Shown: positions 10,304 through 19,112, counted from the first letter of the stretch. The stretch: 64,000 bases of DNA from CAVPNY01 sp963706905 (GCA_963706905.1 CAVPNY010000012.1:620001-684000); one strand, 5' to 3'. Notes: generated by a model not told the origin, from the letters alone. Translations and numbers: made by a program.

Positions 10304-10924
10304 TCAGTAAAATCGGGCAACTTTTTCGACGCTCTGCCGCGGGCGGGCCTCAGGCATACTTGCGGGATAACCGAGCAGGATCAGCCCTTGCGGATCCCAT
10401 TCATCCGGTAGATCCAATACAAATCTGACCTGTTCAGGAGCAAATAATGGCGAACACAACCAAACTCCGCCCAATCCTGCTGCATGAGCTGCCAATAATA
10501 AGGTGCATCCAGCCATAGCGACACTTTGCACACCCATGATATATTCAGCAAACTTACGGCGCTGGTCAGGGTAAGTGTCACCTTGTGCGGTATCCAGACA
10601 CACCAGAATCGCGACTGGAGCAGTCATTACCCTCTCTCTTGCTCTCTGGACGGCCCGCTCAGTCTCAATGTCCGATATGCCATCAACCAATAGATCCTGC
10701 CGAAATCGATTACCCATCTGTTCCACAATCTGAATTCTTTTATCACCTGTTGCCAACACTAGAAACTGCCAGGGTTGGCGATTATGGGCGGAGGGCGACC
10801 AGGTTGCAGTTTCGATTATCTGGATAATAAGTTCTGGAGGAACTGCTTTCGGCAAGAATTTCCTGACCGTACGCCGCGAGCGGATTAGGTCTTGCAGTGA
10901 GTCGAGTTCAACAAAATCGCTCAT
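10304..10924 (-). CDS. FMN-dependent nitroreductase-family protein, probable dehydro-F420-0 reductase (FbiB C-terminal type)
   Basis: This 206-residue nitroreductase-fold protein has the FMN-binding start SRRTVRKF (residues 16-23) and SPSAHNRQPW. Its later part, with YPDQRRKFAEYIMGVQSVA, GLGGVWLCSPLFAPEQVR and LDLPDEWDPQG, resembles the C-terminal domain of mycobacterial FbiB rather than general nitroreductases. That domain reduces dehydro-F420-0 in the phosphoenolpyruvate-based pathway. In actinobacteria it is fused to the CofE ligase; here it is a separate gene close to cofE. Its ATG overlaps the stop of the PPOX gene by one base (TAATG). Confidence 0.82.
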   Translation of the reverse strand: MSDFVELDSLQDLIRSRRTVRKFLPKAVPPELIIQIIETATWSPSAHNRQPWQFLVLATGDKRIQIVEQMGNRFRQDLLVDGISDIETERAVQRARERVMTAPVAILVCLDTAQGDTYPDQRRKFAEYIMGVQSVAMAGCTLLLAAHAAGLGGVWLCSPLFAPEQVRFVLDLPDEWDPQGLILLGYPASMPEARPRQSVEKVARFY

Positions 10925-11325
10925 TAGTGAGCATGCACTTTGAAAGGCAAGATTTTATAGGTTACTCTAGTTTCATTTTCTGGGCCATCGTACTTTGGAT
11001 TGCCTCGGTATTTCAAAGAAAGTGCGTTGATATGCTCTCTCCCCCCTTCTGAGTTAATACTGACCACCTTGCCTCTGATCTGCAAGTAACGGTAGGGGTT
11101 TTTCGGGTCCTGGATTGCAAGAGCAATAAACGGGCGGGCCCGCATATTCTTATCCTTAGTCCGGCCCAGGGCTGAGTTGATCAGGATAAACTTCCCATCC
11201 GTGTTGAACCACACTGGTGTCACCTGAGGGGTATTATCATTCATGGTTGTGGCCAAATACGCGAAGGCTCTGTTTTCATCCGCAAGTAAATCGAGATGCG
11301 AGGCAGGAATTTGATCGTCAATCAT
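10924..11325 (-). CDS. PPOX-class split-barrel flavin/deazaflavin oxidoreductase (probably F420-dependent)
   Basis: This 133-residue split beta-barrel protein of the pyridoxamine-phosphate-oxidase-like superfamily has the segments YLATTMNDNTPQVTPVWF, RTKDKNMRARPFIALAI and YLQIRGKVV. Together they resemble the FDOR-B group of small F420-binding proteins. Such proteins reduce diverse substrates with F420H2 or have no known role. Genomic position among cof genes supports F420 rather than FMN, but the sequence alone does not settle it. The start at 11325 has a GGAGACTCC-type site upstream. Confidence 0.82.
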   Translation of the reverse strand: MIDDQIPASHLDLLADENRAFAYLATTMNDNTPQVTPVWFNTDGKFILINSALGRTKDKNMRARPFIALAIQDPKNPYRYLQIRGKVVSINSEGGREHINALSLKYRGNPKYDGPENETRVTYKILPFKVHAH

Positions 11326-11351
11326 GGAGTCTCCTTCTTGGTCAGCTAATA

Positions 11352-12137
11352 TTATCGAAATAGATCCATCCCCCTAGGCCGTAAAAGCTCGCTCAGGCGA
11401 GACTCACGCAAGGGATAAGGAAAACCGCGCACATGGACCACTGGTGTAGCCTCCGCAGCCTGGCCCATAACAAGGGAAGCCGCAGCGGCCAGCTCATCCG
11501 CAACGCCGACCTGGGTAACCTGCAACACATACCCAAATAGATCGGAAATACCGCGCAGATCCACCAGACCCGGCAATCCCGCCAAACCAATTGCCACTCC
11601 TGTAGTGCCCATACGCCAGGCGCGCCCATGTGAATCTATTATCATCACCCCCAGGCGTACTCTAAACGCATCCTCCAAAACCTGGCGAATTTTAGAGGCT
11701 GAATCATCCGGGTTCTTGGGAAGCAGTAAAACCCATTCTTCTCCGTTAATTTCCTCACCTTTAACATTCGAGTGATCTATGCCTGCATTCGCACAGACGA
11801 ATCCCAGGCGATGCTCGACAATGATCATACCTAGGCGAGTCCTTAGAATCTCACTGCTTTCCTTTAGAATTAATTCAACCAACCGGGGATCTTTTGTAGT
11901 CACACCTGCCAGTTCGACAGCACGGTGAGAGGGGTTCACACTCGCCAGATTAACCAGCCGTCCTTCCGATTTGGAAACAATTTTTTGAGCTAAAACAAAA
12001 ATATCACCATCCAATGGTTTGATGTCTGCCTCATAAACAGCCTGGTGAATAATAAGACCGAGATTATCTCCCGGCTGGATAAGAGGTATATGTGGTATTG
12101 CAGTAAGCATCAAGGGTTCGGTCACAGAATTCGCCAA
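11352..12137 (-). CDS. cofE: Coenzyme F420-0:L-glutamate ligase CofE
   Basis: CofE adds the glutamate tail to F420-0 using GTP. The 261-residue protein has the expected landmarks: ILAQKIVSKSEGR-like segment (VLAQKIVSKSEGRL), then CANAGIDHSNV and DSHGRAWRMGTTGVAIG. The length fits the single-domain archaeal-type enzyme, without the FbiB reductase domain; that activity is encoded separately at 10304-10924. It is 38 bases downstream of the F420:NADPH oxidoreductase gene. Whether it adds one or several glutamates cannot be told from sequence. Confidence 0.95.
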   Translation of the reverse strand: MANSVTEPLMLTAIPHIPLIQPGDNLGLIIHQAVYEADIKPLDGDIFVLAQKIVSKSEGRLVNLASVNPSHRAVELAGVTTKDPRLVELILKESSEILRTRLGMIIVEHRLGFVCANAGIDHSNVKGEEINGEEWVLLLPKNPDDSASKIRQVLEDAFRVRLGVMIIDSHGRAWRMGTTGVAIGLAGLPGLVDLRGISDLFGYVLQVTQVGVADELAAAASLVMGQAAEATPVVHVRGFPYPLRESRLSELLRPRGMDLFR

Positions 12138-12174
12138 AGTCCACTTCGCCTGATTGGCTAAGGAAATATTATAT

Positions 12175-12855
12175 TTAGAAAATTGGTTTAACTTCAGCTA
12201 AGCCCGTAATCCGCACGGCTGCATGACCACCGTAGTGTTTATTGAGGCTGATCAGGATGGACGTTAAACCTTCAACCACTATCGCATTGTCCAATCCACC
12301 AGCATAATGCGCGGGCATACCCGCGGCTTCTGATAGTGCTATGACTTCTTGAGCAGCCTGGGGATCGTCAGCACAAACCAAAACATCCACCTCAATCGAT
12401 TGGCCGAGATTTTTCTTTAGCACACTGGCTGGCACATTCTGGAATGCTGCCACGACACGCACGCCTGAACCCAGTTTAGTTTGTGCAAGGCGAGCAGCAG
12501 CAGGCGGTGCAGGAGGCCGGGGATCACGAAAGTCTACACGAGCAGTTGCGTCCACCAGGATTTTCCCAGCGAGATCATCTTTCAACTTCTCGATCATCTC
12601 CTGATGAGCCTCCTGGACGACGGTAAGCACACACAAATCAGCCGAGCGAGCAGCCTGATTATTTTCCATACCTTGGGTAGTACTCAGCGCTAATCGGGTG
12701 TTAAGCTCAGCAGCTGTCACCTGGGCTTTTTCGGCCTGACGAGAACCAATTATGATCCTATAGCCAGCCATCGCCCAGCGTAATGCTAACCCAGGTCCTT
12801 CTTTTCCGGTGCCACCCAGGATTGCTATGGTCTGAATAGATTTGTTAATAAGCAT
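12175..12855 (-). CDS. npdG: NADPH:F420 oxidoreductase (F420H2:NADP+ oxidoreductase)
   Basis: The enzyme exchanges hydride between NADP(H) and F420. An N-terminal Rossmann motif IAILGGTGKEGPGLALRWA is followed by IIIGSR, whose Arg/Ser pattern suits NADP(H). VLVCADDPQA and the C-terminal VEGLTSILISLNKHYGGHAAVRITG are also typical of NpdG/Fno. The ATG at 12855 was preferred over one at 12891, which would overlap the upstream gene by 20 bases; GAGG lies upstream of the chosen start. It links the cluster's F420 pool to NADPH. Confidence 0.94.
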   Translation of the reverse strand: MLINKSIQTIAILGGTGKEGPGLALRWAMAGYRIIIGSRQAEKAQVTAAELNTRLALSTTQGMENNQAARSADLCVLTVVQEAHQEMIEKLKDDLAGKILVDATARVDFRDPRPPAPPAAARLAQTKLGSGVRVVAAFQNVPASVLKKNLGQSIEVDVLVCADDPQAAQEVIALSEAAGMPAHYAGGLDNAIVVEGLTSILISLNKHYGGHAAVRITGLAEVKPIF

Positions 12856-12871
12856 CAACTTTAAATCCTCT

Positions 12872-14230
12872 CTACATATCTTTTGGGACAAAACTACGGT
12901 AACGTTCCCATACCTGGGGAGCGCGTTGGCGTGCTTTTGCGGTGATCGCCTTTTCGTCCATCGTCAAAAGCCTGCGATCTTGCATTAAAATCTGACCATC
13001 AACGATGGTGCTGGTAACCATACTCTCATGAAATCCGAAGATGATCTGCCATGGTAAATTATCCACCGTCAGAGGAGTATGTGGATGGTAATCAACGAAA
13101 ATCAAATCCGCATAGGCTCCCAGGGTGATCTTACCAAGCGAGGCTTGAGGAAAAAATAAGCTCGCCAGGGCACCATTATTGTACACACCCACCCGAGCAG
13201 CGTCTATACCTGAATAACGCCGTGGATCACGGTGCCATACTTTATGTAATAGATAGGCAGTTTTCCATTCTTCCCACATGGTATGTGAAAAACCATCCGT
13301 TCCCAGGCAGACCTGGATCCCCGAGCGCAACATTGCCTCGACTTCAGCAGCCCCGACGCCATTATTCATATTTGATCGAGGTTGGTGGGTAACCCAAGTG
13401 CCTGAATCCATTAATAACCCTGTTTCGCGGGCGTCAATGTGGATGGCATGAGCTACGATTGTACGCTTACCCAAAATACCTAACCGGTTTAGGCGATCAA
13501 CCACCCGAGTGCCCGATTTCGCCAGACAGTCATACTCATCAGCTTCGTGCTCCGCCACATGGATATGAAAACCCATGTCATCCCCAGCAGCCTGACGACA
13601 TGCCTCAAGAGTCTCATCAGAGAGGGTCAGGCTGGCATGTAAGCCAAACGTGGCGGCAACTCGACCTCCCGCGGCATTATGGATCTGGGTCTGCTTGATA
13701 AAACGGATATTCTCTGCGATACCAGCCCTGGCTTTTTCTCGTCCATCCCGGTCCGTTACCTCGTAACACAAGACACTGCGCAAGCCCGAATCGGCTACAG
13801 CGCCAGCGATGATGTCAAGCGAACCATCGATCGCATTAGGCGAGGCATGATGATCGAACAGGGTCGTAGTACCATGCTTGATTGCGTCGATCAACATGAC
13901 TTGGGCTGAAAGCTGTATATCTTCTGGCTGAAGCGATTTATCCAGTGGCCACCATAGTTTTTTGAGTATCTCGGGAAAATCTTTAGGGGCTGAGCCGGGG
14001 ATCGCTAAGCCCCGGGCAAATGCCCCGTAGAAATGGGTATGGGCACAGATATTCCCGGGCATCACCAGCTGACCATTTGCATCCAACTGTTGTTCGTATG
14101 GATATTTGGTAACAAGTTGGTCTTGGGGACCAAGATCGACAATTCGACCACCTGATACAAGAATTGCATGGTTTTCCAGGATCTGGTTGGGTTCTTCCCA
14201 TGTGATCAGGGTTCCATTCGTGATCAGCAT
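12872..14230 (-). CDS. ssnA: SsnA-like amidohydrolase / aminohydrolase
   Basis: This 452-residue metal-dependent hydrolase of the amidohydrolase superfamily is closest by motif to SsnA of the E. coli ygfK-ssnA-ygfM-xdhD region. Metal ligands are visible as HTH (H64, H66), a HIHVAEH segment with the third His, VAHAIH and a later Asp in LGTDGFSH. Typical SsnA features are PKDFPEILKKLWWPLDK and the TMWEEWKTAYLLHK segment. SsnA is annotated as a selenium-linked metabolism protein because of its neighbours; its reaction is not established. Here too it lies near an XdhD-like gene. It overlaps the phosphatase gene by seven bases. Confidence 0.85.
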   Translation of the reverse strand: MLITNGTLITWEEPNQILENHAILVSGGRIVDLGPQDQLVTKYPYEQQLDANGQLVMPGNICAHTHFYGAFARGLAIPGSAPKDFPEILKKLWWPLDKSLQPEDIQLSAQVMLIDAIKHGTTTLFDHHASPNAIDGSLDIIAGAVADSGLRSVLCYEVTDRDGREKARAGIAENIRFIKQTQIHNAAGGRVAATFGLHASLTLSDETLEACRQAAGDDMGFHIHVAEHEADEYDCLAKSGTRVVDRLNRLGILGKRTIVAHAIHIDARETGLLMDSGTWVTHQPRSNMNNGVGAAEVEAMLRSGIQVCLGTDGFSHTMWEEWKTAYLLHKVWHRDPRRYSGIDAARVGVYNNGALASLFFPQASLGKITLGAYADLIFVDYHPHTPLTVDNLPWQIIFGFHESMVTSTIVDGQILMQDRRLLTMDEKAITAKARQRAPQVWERYRSFVPKDM

Positions 14231-14718
14231 GATAATTCTCCTTCAGCAAATAATTTAATCAACTGAACTTGCTCGGGTACCTCAACTGCTCCAGGAATTC
14301 GCTCCCGCACCCAGGATATCGCATCACTCCCGGAGAACCCCATAATTCGGATCGCCAGACAAGCTGCGAACATCCCGGTCCGACCAATACCTGCATGGCA
14401 GTGCATAACTTGATGATAACCTTGCCTGGCTTGCTCACACGCCAATTCTATCGCTTCAGTGATGTTTCCAATATGGGGAGTACCAAAATCGGGGATAGGC
14501 AGATGAATCACCCTGATTCCTTGTTCAAGATAAAATTTTCGTAAGTCAAATCCGGTGATTCGCTGACATTCAGAGTCTTCCGCAAGCAGAACAACTATCG
14601 AAATTCGCTCTCTTTGGTAATCCGAGAACAACTTCCCATATGGATCATAGCCGCTAAACGGCATCTCACTGCGCAACACTCGTCCAGGGAGATTATAAGG
14701 CAATTCGATCAACGTCAT
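14224..14718 (-). CDS. Cysteine-based protein tyrosine / dual-specificity phosphatase-like protein
   Basis: The protein has the CX5R phosphatase loop as HCHAGIGRTG and the upstream general-acid segment LPIPDFGTPH, so both catalytic elements of the cysteine phosphatase fold are present. The ATG at 14718 was chosen. A TTG at 14742 overlapping the NUDIX stop as TTGA would add eight residues and is possible. Bacterial relatives act on proteins, phosphoinositides or small phosphates. Its place between NUDIX and ssnA genes hints at a small-molecule or regulatory role, which I cannot decide. Confidence 0.82.
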   Translation of the reverse strand: MTLIELPYNLPGRVLRSEMPFSGYDPYGKLFSDYQRERISIVVLLAEDSECQRITGFDLRKFYLEQGIRVIHLPIPDFGTPHIGNITEAIELACEQARQGYHQVMHCHAGIGRTGMFAACLAIRIMGFSGSDAISWVRERIPGAVEVPEQVQLIKLFAEGELSC

Positions 14719-14738
14719 GCTGGGTATCCGGAAGAAAA

Positions 14739-15365
14739 TCAATCAAACACTGTTGAAGACTGGTTGTCTTCATACGCAGCAAAGGCATCCTCGACATGCC
14801 GGAGGCAGGTGCGTTCCCCTGAAAACTGAGAAGGGATCTCATTTTGACTAAAGAATTTCACTTCAGAGGTTTCAATACTAATATGGGCCTCTCCTCCAAG
14901 AATATTACACAAGAAAACGATTTTAAATGCATGAAAGATCTCTAAAGGGTAGCTGCGATTGGCATCATACACGCCAATTACTTTGATTGCTCTAACCTGA
15001 AAACCGGATTCTTCCAGCACCTCCCGTTCTGCTGCCTCCGATGGTACATCACCTACATCTGCCCATCCACCTGGCATGGTCCAACCACCGTCGGTGCGCT
15101 CACGGACGAGTAATATCTTTCCATCACAGAAAACAGCCCCCCGAACATCCACCCGAGGAGTGGCATAGCCGATCTGACGGACAAAGAGATCCACAAGCTC
15201 TGGACATTTGAGTTGAGTATGCTCACTGATTATCTCAGCCGCGATCTCGGTCAATCGTCGGTAGCGTTGTCGCTGATATTCATTTTCTGCATAGAAAGTA
15301 CCCGTTTGAGAAATTGCCTGGATCTCGCGCGCCCACTCCATCCAGCGCGGAAGTATGGATGCCAT
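14739..15365 (-). CDS. NUDIX hydrolase with N-terminal NUDIX_N domain
   Basis: The 208-residue protein has an N-terminal helical domain of the NUDIX_N type (WAREIQAISQTGTFYAENEYQRQRY at about 9-33, described by its ends) and then a NUDIX domain. The NUDIX box runs from GGWADVGDVPSEAAEREVLEES with the REVxEEx metal-binding core intact. This two-domain arrangement is common in ADP-ribose or sugar-nucleotide pyrophosphatases. It lies 29 bases downstream of the XdhD-like gene. The substrate is not readable, but a nucleotide diphosphate would fit a purine-related cluster. Confidence 0.9.
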   Translation of the reverse strand: MASILPRWMEWAREIQAISQTGTFYAENEYQRQRYRRLTEIAAEIISEHTQLKCPELVDLFVRQIGYATPRVDVRGAVFCDGKILLVRERTDGGWTMPGGWADVGDVPSEAAEREVLEESGFQVRAIKVIGVYDANRSYPLEIFHAFKIVFLCNILGGEAHISIETSEVKFFSQNEIPSQFSGERTCLRHVEDAFAAYEDNQSSTVFD

Positions 15366-15394
15366 CTAACCTCCCTACCAATGAATGATGAAAT

Positions 15395-18205
15395 TTAACC
15401 AGTCCAACCAACCAGCTGGTGTAGAATTTCCTCCTGATCAACCGGCAACCGATAAATCCGCACGCCAACTGCGTTGTAGATAGCGTTGGTGATCGCCGGA
15501 GTTGTAGGTATGCTCGAGATCTCACCAACTCCTTTCGCTCCATAGGGGCCATCTGCAGTGGGATCTTCGATTATGATCGATAAGATGTCTGGGGTGTGAA
15601 TGATGGAGGGCATGCGATAACGGGCTAATCGGTCGGAGAAAACCTGACCAGCCTCCACGATAAACTCCTCGGTCAACGCATTACCCAGCCCCATCATAAC
15701 TCCACCTTCTACCTGGCCTTGTAAGCCGAGCGGATTAAGTGCCCGACCGACATCGTTCGCTGCAATCACTTTCAGGACACGAACCTCTCCTGTCTTGGTA
15801 TTAACTTCGACCTCTGCCGCCTGTGTGGCGAAAGAGAAAGCAAAATGCATGTCACCACCCTCTCCGAGTGGTTTTGTTGTCGGCGCCCAGTATTCAAACA
15901 GCGCCCGAGGAGGTCTTCCTTCTGCTCGCATATCGCTACCAACAGTTTTCATCGGTAATGCATGCCCATTCAGGCGCACCAATCCCTCTTTGAACCGAAC
16001 AGTGTCCGGAGGGCAGTCATATTTCTCAGCAAGTGTGGTAGCAATCGCCTGACGCAATGCCCGAGAGGCTCCCAAAGCAGCATTCCCGGTGACATATGTC
16101 TGTCGAGAAGCAGTGGTTGGACCACCATCCGGCGTCAAATCAGTATCCGATAAGAGCACTCTAACCTGTCTAGGAGGAGTTGCAAATTCCTGGGCAACGA
16201 TCATTTGTAACACTGTAACCAGGCCCTGTCCGATCTCTGCCGAAGATGTTCTCACCTCTAACATTCCATCCATACATAGTTCAACTTCGGCGCTGGCTTT
16301 ATCGGGAGCGCCACCTCCCAAACCAGTGTTCTTGAAACCGACAGCTATTCCCCAGGCTCGACGTAGATGAGGTGAACCAGCCACCTGATGCGACGCGAAA
16401 GGGTTGCCATCCGCTTGCTCACGGACTGCCTGTTCGACCTTATCGAGACACTCCAAGAGCCCAACGCTTTCACGGAGCACCTGACCTGTGTTGGTAACAC
16501 CCCCCAAATGGAGTGCATTTAATTTGCGCAATGCAACCGGATCAAAATTCAACTCCTCAGCCAGGATGTCAATCATACTTTCAATTGCGAAACAGGATTG
16601 GGTCACACCAAACCCACGAAAAGCACCCGCAGGTGGGTTGTTGGTGTACATTGCATAACAATCGGCTTTCGTATGAGGAATTTCATACGGCCCTGCCGAA
16701 TGGGTCGTGGCACGCGTCATCACTTTATCACCCAGGGAAGCATAAGCCCCTGTGTCTCCATACAGTTCCGTGGTGATTGCAGTTAAACGACCATCGCGTT
16801 TCGCCCCCAGTTTAACCCGGATCTGGGTGGCGTGCCTTTTCGGATGAACCAGCAGACTCTCGTGCCGATCAAAAAGCAATTTCACTGGCCGTCCAGTCGC
16901 CTGAGTTAACAGGGCCGCGTGAATTTGGCCAGCGATATCTTCTTTGCCCCCAAAACCGCCTCCGATCAACATACCGATTACACGCACCCGTTCTTCAGGC
17001 CAGCCCAGCGCTTTGGCAATTTGTTCTCGATCAGCATATGGGATTTGCGATCCCACATAAACTTCCATTCTCTCATCCGGTGTTAGGCGCGTCACGCTGC
17101 ATTCCGGTTCCAGGAATGCATGTTCCGTTATCGGTGTATGGAAAGTACGTTCAAGGAGGATATCCGCATCTGCAAATCCTTTCTCTACATCCCCTTTGCG
17201 GACTTTTATATGCTTCAACTGATTCCCGTTGGAATGCAATTGAAGAGTATCAGGCTCTCTCGCCTGAACGGGATCGCTGATGACAGGCAATAATTCAAAT
17301 TCGACTTCGATTAAGTCAAGTGCCTGGGAAGCGATCTGCCGGGTCTCAGCAGCGATGATCGCCAGTGCGTCCCCAACGGTCCTGACTCGCTCACCAACCC
17401 CGACCATGATAGGCCAATCAGTTATTACCAAGCCATGGTTTTTCTCACCGGGTAGATCCTCAGCAGTTAGAATTGCATAGACACCGGGAATTTGCCTCGC
17501 CTTCTCAACATCAATCCTAGTCACAATAGCATGGGGCACACCCGCACGCTTGACCCTGGCATGCAACATGCGGTCAAACTTCAGGTCATCGCTGAAAAGA
17601 GCCTGTCCGGTTACTTTATCTATGGCATCCGGTCGAAGTTGGGTCTGACCGATGACTTCTAATGGTCTTTCGGAAGCTAATCTTAATCCTTTCACAGGCT
17701 GTCCTGATTGAATGGACTCGGCAGCAGTCTCAATAGCCCGAAGAATCGAAGGATAGCCCGCGCAGCGACATAGTGTATCTTTTAAAGCATGCTTGATTTC
17801 ATTTTCATCTGGGTTGGGCTTATGCTGCAACAACGCATATGCAGTCATGATCTGGCCAGGAATACAGAAACCACATTGCACTGCGCCTTGGAGAATAAAA
17901 GCACGCTGTAAAGGATGCAAACTAATTAAACCTTCATCACCAGGTTCAGGGCTTGAACTTTGCGCAAGGCCTGTGTTTGCCAGCCCTTCAATTGTAAGCA
18001 CTTCCCGGCCGGCAGCTCGGGCTGCTGGATAGGTACAGGATAACACTGGAGTACCATCCACAAGGACCGTACAGACGCCGCATTCTGCCTCATTACACCC
18101 GATCTTGGTACCAGTAAGGGCGAGACGATCTCGAAGTAAATCTGAGAGCATCTCACCGGGGTTTGGCTCAATCGTTATCGCTGATCCGTTGACAATAAGT
18201 TTCAT
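15395..18205 (-). CDS. xdhD: Molybdenum hydroxylase, fused 2Fe-2S and Mo-binding subunit (XdhD/YgfN-like)
   Basis: The 936-residue fusion carries two [2Fe-2S] clusters and the Mo-cofactor domain. Cluster ligands are C37, C42, C45 and C57 (GCNEAECGVC ... LSC), then QCGFC and LCRC. The Mo domain follows with IGGGFGGKED, AFRGFGVTQ, and the catalytic-Glu segment GAKGVGEISS near the C-terminus. Fusion order and size match E. coli XdhD (YgfN), a putative selenium-linked hypoxanthine or xanthine dehydrogenase. The ATG at 18205 begins at the ferredoxin domain; a start at 18262 would overlap the FAD gene. Its flavin subunit is 28 bases upstream. Unlike the paralogue at 2960-5991, the frame is intact. 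Confidence 0.92.
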   Translation of the reverse strand: MKLIVNGSAITIEPNPGEMLSDLLRDRLALTGTKIGCNEAECGVCTVLVDGTPVLSCTYPAARAAGREVLTIEGLANTGLAQSSSPEPGDEGLISLHPLQRAFILQGAVQCGFCIPGQIMTAYALLQHKPNPDENEIKHALKDTLCRCAGYPSILRAIETAAESIQSGQPVKGLRLASERPLEVIGQTQLRPDAIDKVTGQALFSDDLKFDRMLHARVKRAGVPHAIVTRIDVEKARQIPGVYAILTAEDLPGEKNHGLVITDWPIMVGVGERVRTVGDALAIIAAETRQIASQALDLIEVEFELLPVISDPVQAREPDTLQLHSNGNQLKHIKVRKGDVEKGFADADILLERTFHTPITEHAFLEPECSVTRLTPDERMEVYVGSQIPYADREQIAKALGWPEERVRVIGMLIGGGFGGKEDIAGQIHAALLTQATGRPVKLLFDRHESLLVHPKRHATQIRVKLGAKRDGRLTAITTELYGDTGAYASLGDKVMTRATTHSAGPYEIPHTKADCYAMYTNNPPAGAFRGFGVTQSCFAIESMIDILAEELNFDPVALRKLNALHLGGVTNTGQVLRESVGLLECLDKVEQAVREQADGNPFASHQVAGSPHLRRAWGIAVGFKNTGLGGGAPDKASAEVELCMDGMLEVRTSSAEIGQGLVTVLQMIVAQEFATPPRQVRVLLSDTDLTPDGGPTTASRQTYVTGNAALGASRALRQAIATTLAEKYDCPPDTVRFKEGLVRLNGHALPMKTVGSDMRAEGRPPRALFEYWAPTTKPLGEGGDMHFAFSFATQAAEVEVNTKTGEVRVLKVIAANDVGRALNPLGLQGQVEGGVMMGLGNALTEEFIVEAGQVFSDRLARYRMPSIIHTPDILSIIIEDPTADGPYGAKGVGEISSIPTTPAITNAIYNAVGVRIYRLPVDQEEILHQLVGWTG

Positions 18206-18233
18206 GGCAGACCATTCCAACTCTAGTTTGAAA

Positions 18234-19112
18234 CTATGTTTGTTCAGCCCGTTGCCAGGCAATCAATAAGGTATCTTCCAACAATGTATGGCTTAATTCC
18301 AATCGGTAGGCACTCGATGCACGGTGTGGGCTCGTGCGGAACCGGGATTCATTCGACAACTTATCTTTTGCAATAGCGATCGTTTGTGTATTCAAGGATT
18401 GGCCGCGCAAGCTATCTTCTGTGGAACGAGCGCGAAAAGGCTTCGGCCCCGCAGGACCTATCGCAATTCGGATATCTTCGATCCGGTTGTCCTGCTTTCT
18501 CAACCAGATTGCCATGTTCAAGACCGGCAAGGCCACACCTTGTGGGCGCATGACTCTTATAAATGCAGATGCTTCGCCTGGCTGGCATTGTAATAGATGG
18601 AAACCGACAATAATTTCTGCTTTTCCTGTCAGAATTGATCTCCCTGGACCTAGAAAAATATCATCGATCAGCATCCGTTTAATCTCTGAAAGAGTGGCGA
18701 TCTCAACCTGCGTTCCAAGGGCTAGAAGCGCAATCGATCCATCACCAGCAGGCAGAGCATGGGCTACATTCCCGCCAAGTGTAGCTGTATTCCTGACTTG
18801 AGGCCCTCCAATCAAACTACAGGCCTCATATAGAGCGTAAGCATGTGTGCGAACAAGTGGCGAAGAGATGATTTCATCTAAAGGGACACCAGCCCCAATA
18901 AAGAGGTAGTCTGTACGCAAGTCCAAGCAGGTTAATTCGGGGATCCGAGAAATATCTACCAGGGTATCGACCGATTCCTGGCGGCCTTGTTGCAGATCCA
19001 GCAATAAATCGGTTCCGCCCGCGATGAGGCGGACTGCACCTGGATCTGCAGTGTATGCCGTTAAGGCATCGGCTAATGAATTCGGTAAGAGGTAATTCTT
19101 CCAGAGAGACAT
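18234..19112 (-). CDS. Molybdenum hydroxylase FAD-binding subunit (YgfM-like)
   Basis: The flavin subunit contains LIAGGTDLLLDL and the second flavin motif PQVRNTATLGGNVAHALPAGD. The later segment RPQGVALPVLNMAIWL is also family-typical. The ATG at 19112 (MSLWKNYLLP) was chosen because the family starts at this point; the frame remains open back to 19184. It is the first gene of the long minus-strand run, 28 bases before xdhD, and is transcribed away from the MOSC gene. The 316-base gap upstream (19113-19429) holds a palindrome at 19307-19327 and otherwise nothing I recognise. Confidence 0.88.
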   Translation of the reverse strand: MSLWKNYLLPNSLADALTAYTADPGAVRLIAGGTDLLLDLQQGRQESVDTLVDISRIPELTCLDLRTDYLFIGAGVPLDEIISSPLVRTHAYALYEACSLIGGPQVRNTATLGGNVAHALPAGDGSIALLALGTQVEIATLSEIKRMLIDDIFLGPGRSILTGKAEIIVGFHLLQCQPGEASAFIRVMRPQGVALPVLNMAIWLRKQDNRIEDIRIAIGPAGPKPFRARSTEDSLRGQSLNTQTIAIAKDKLSNESRFRTSPHRASSAYRLELSHTLLEDTLLIAWQRAEQT

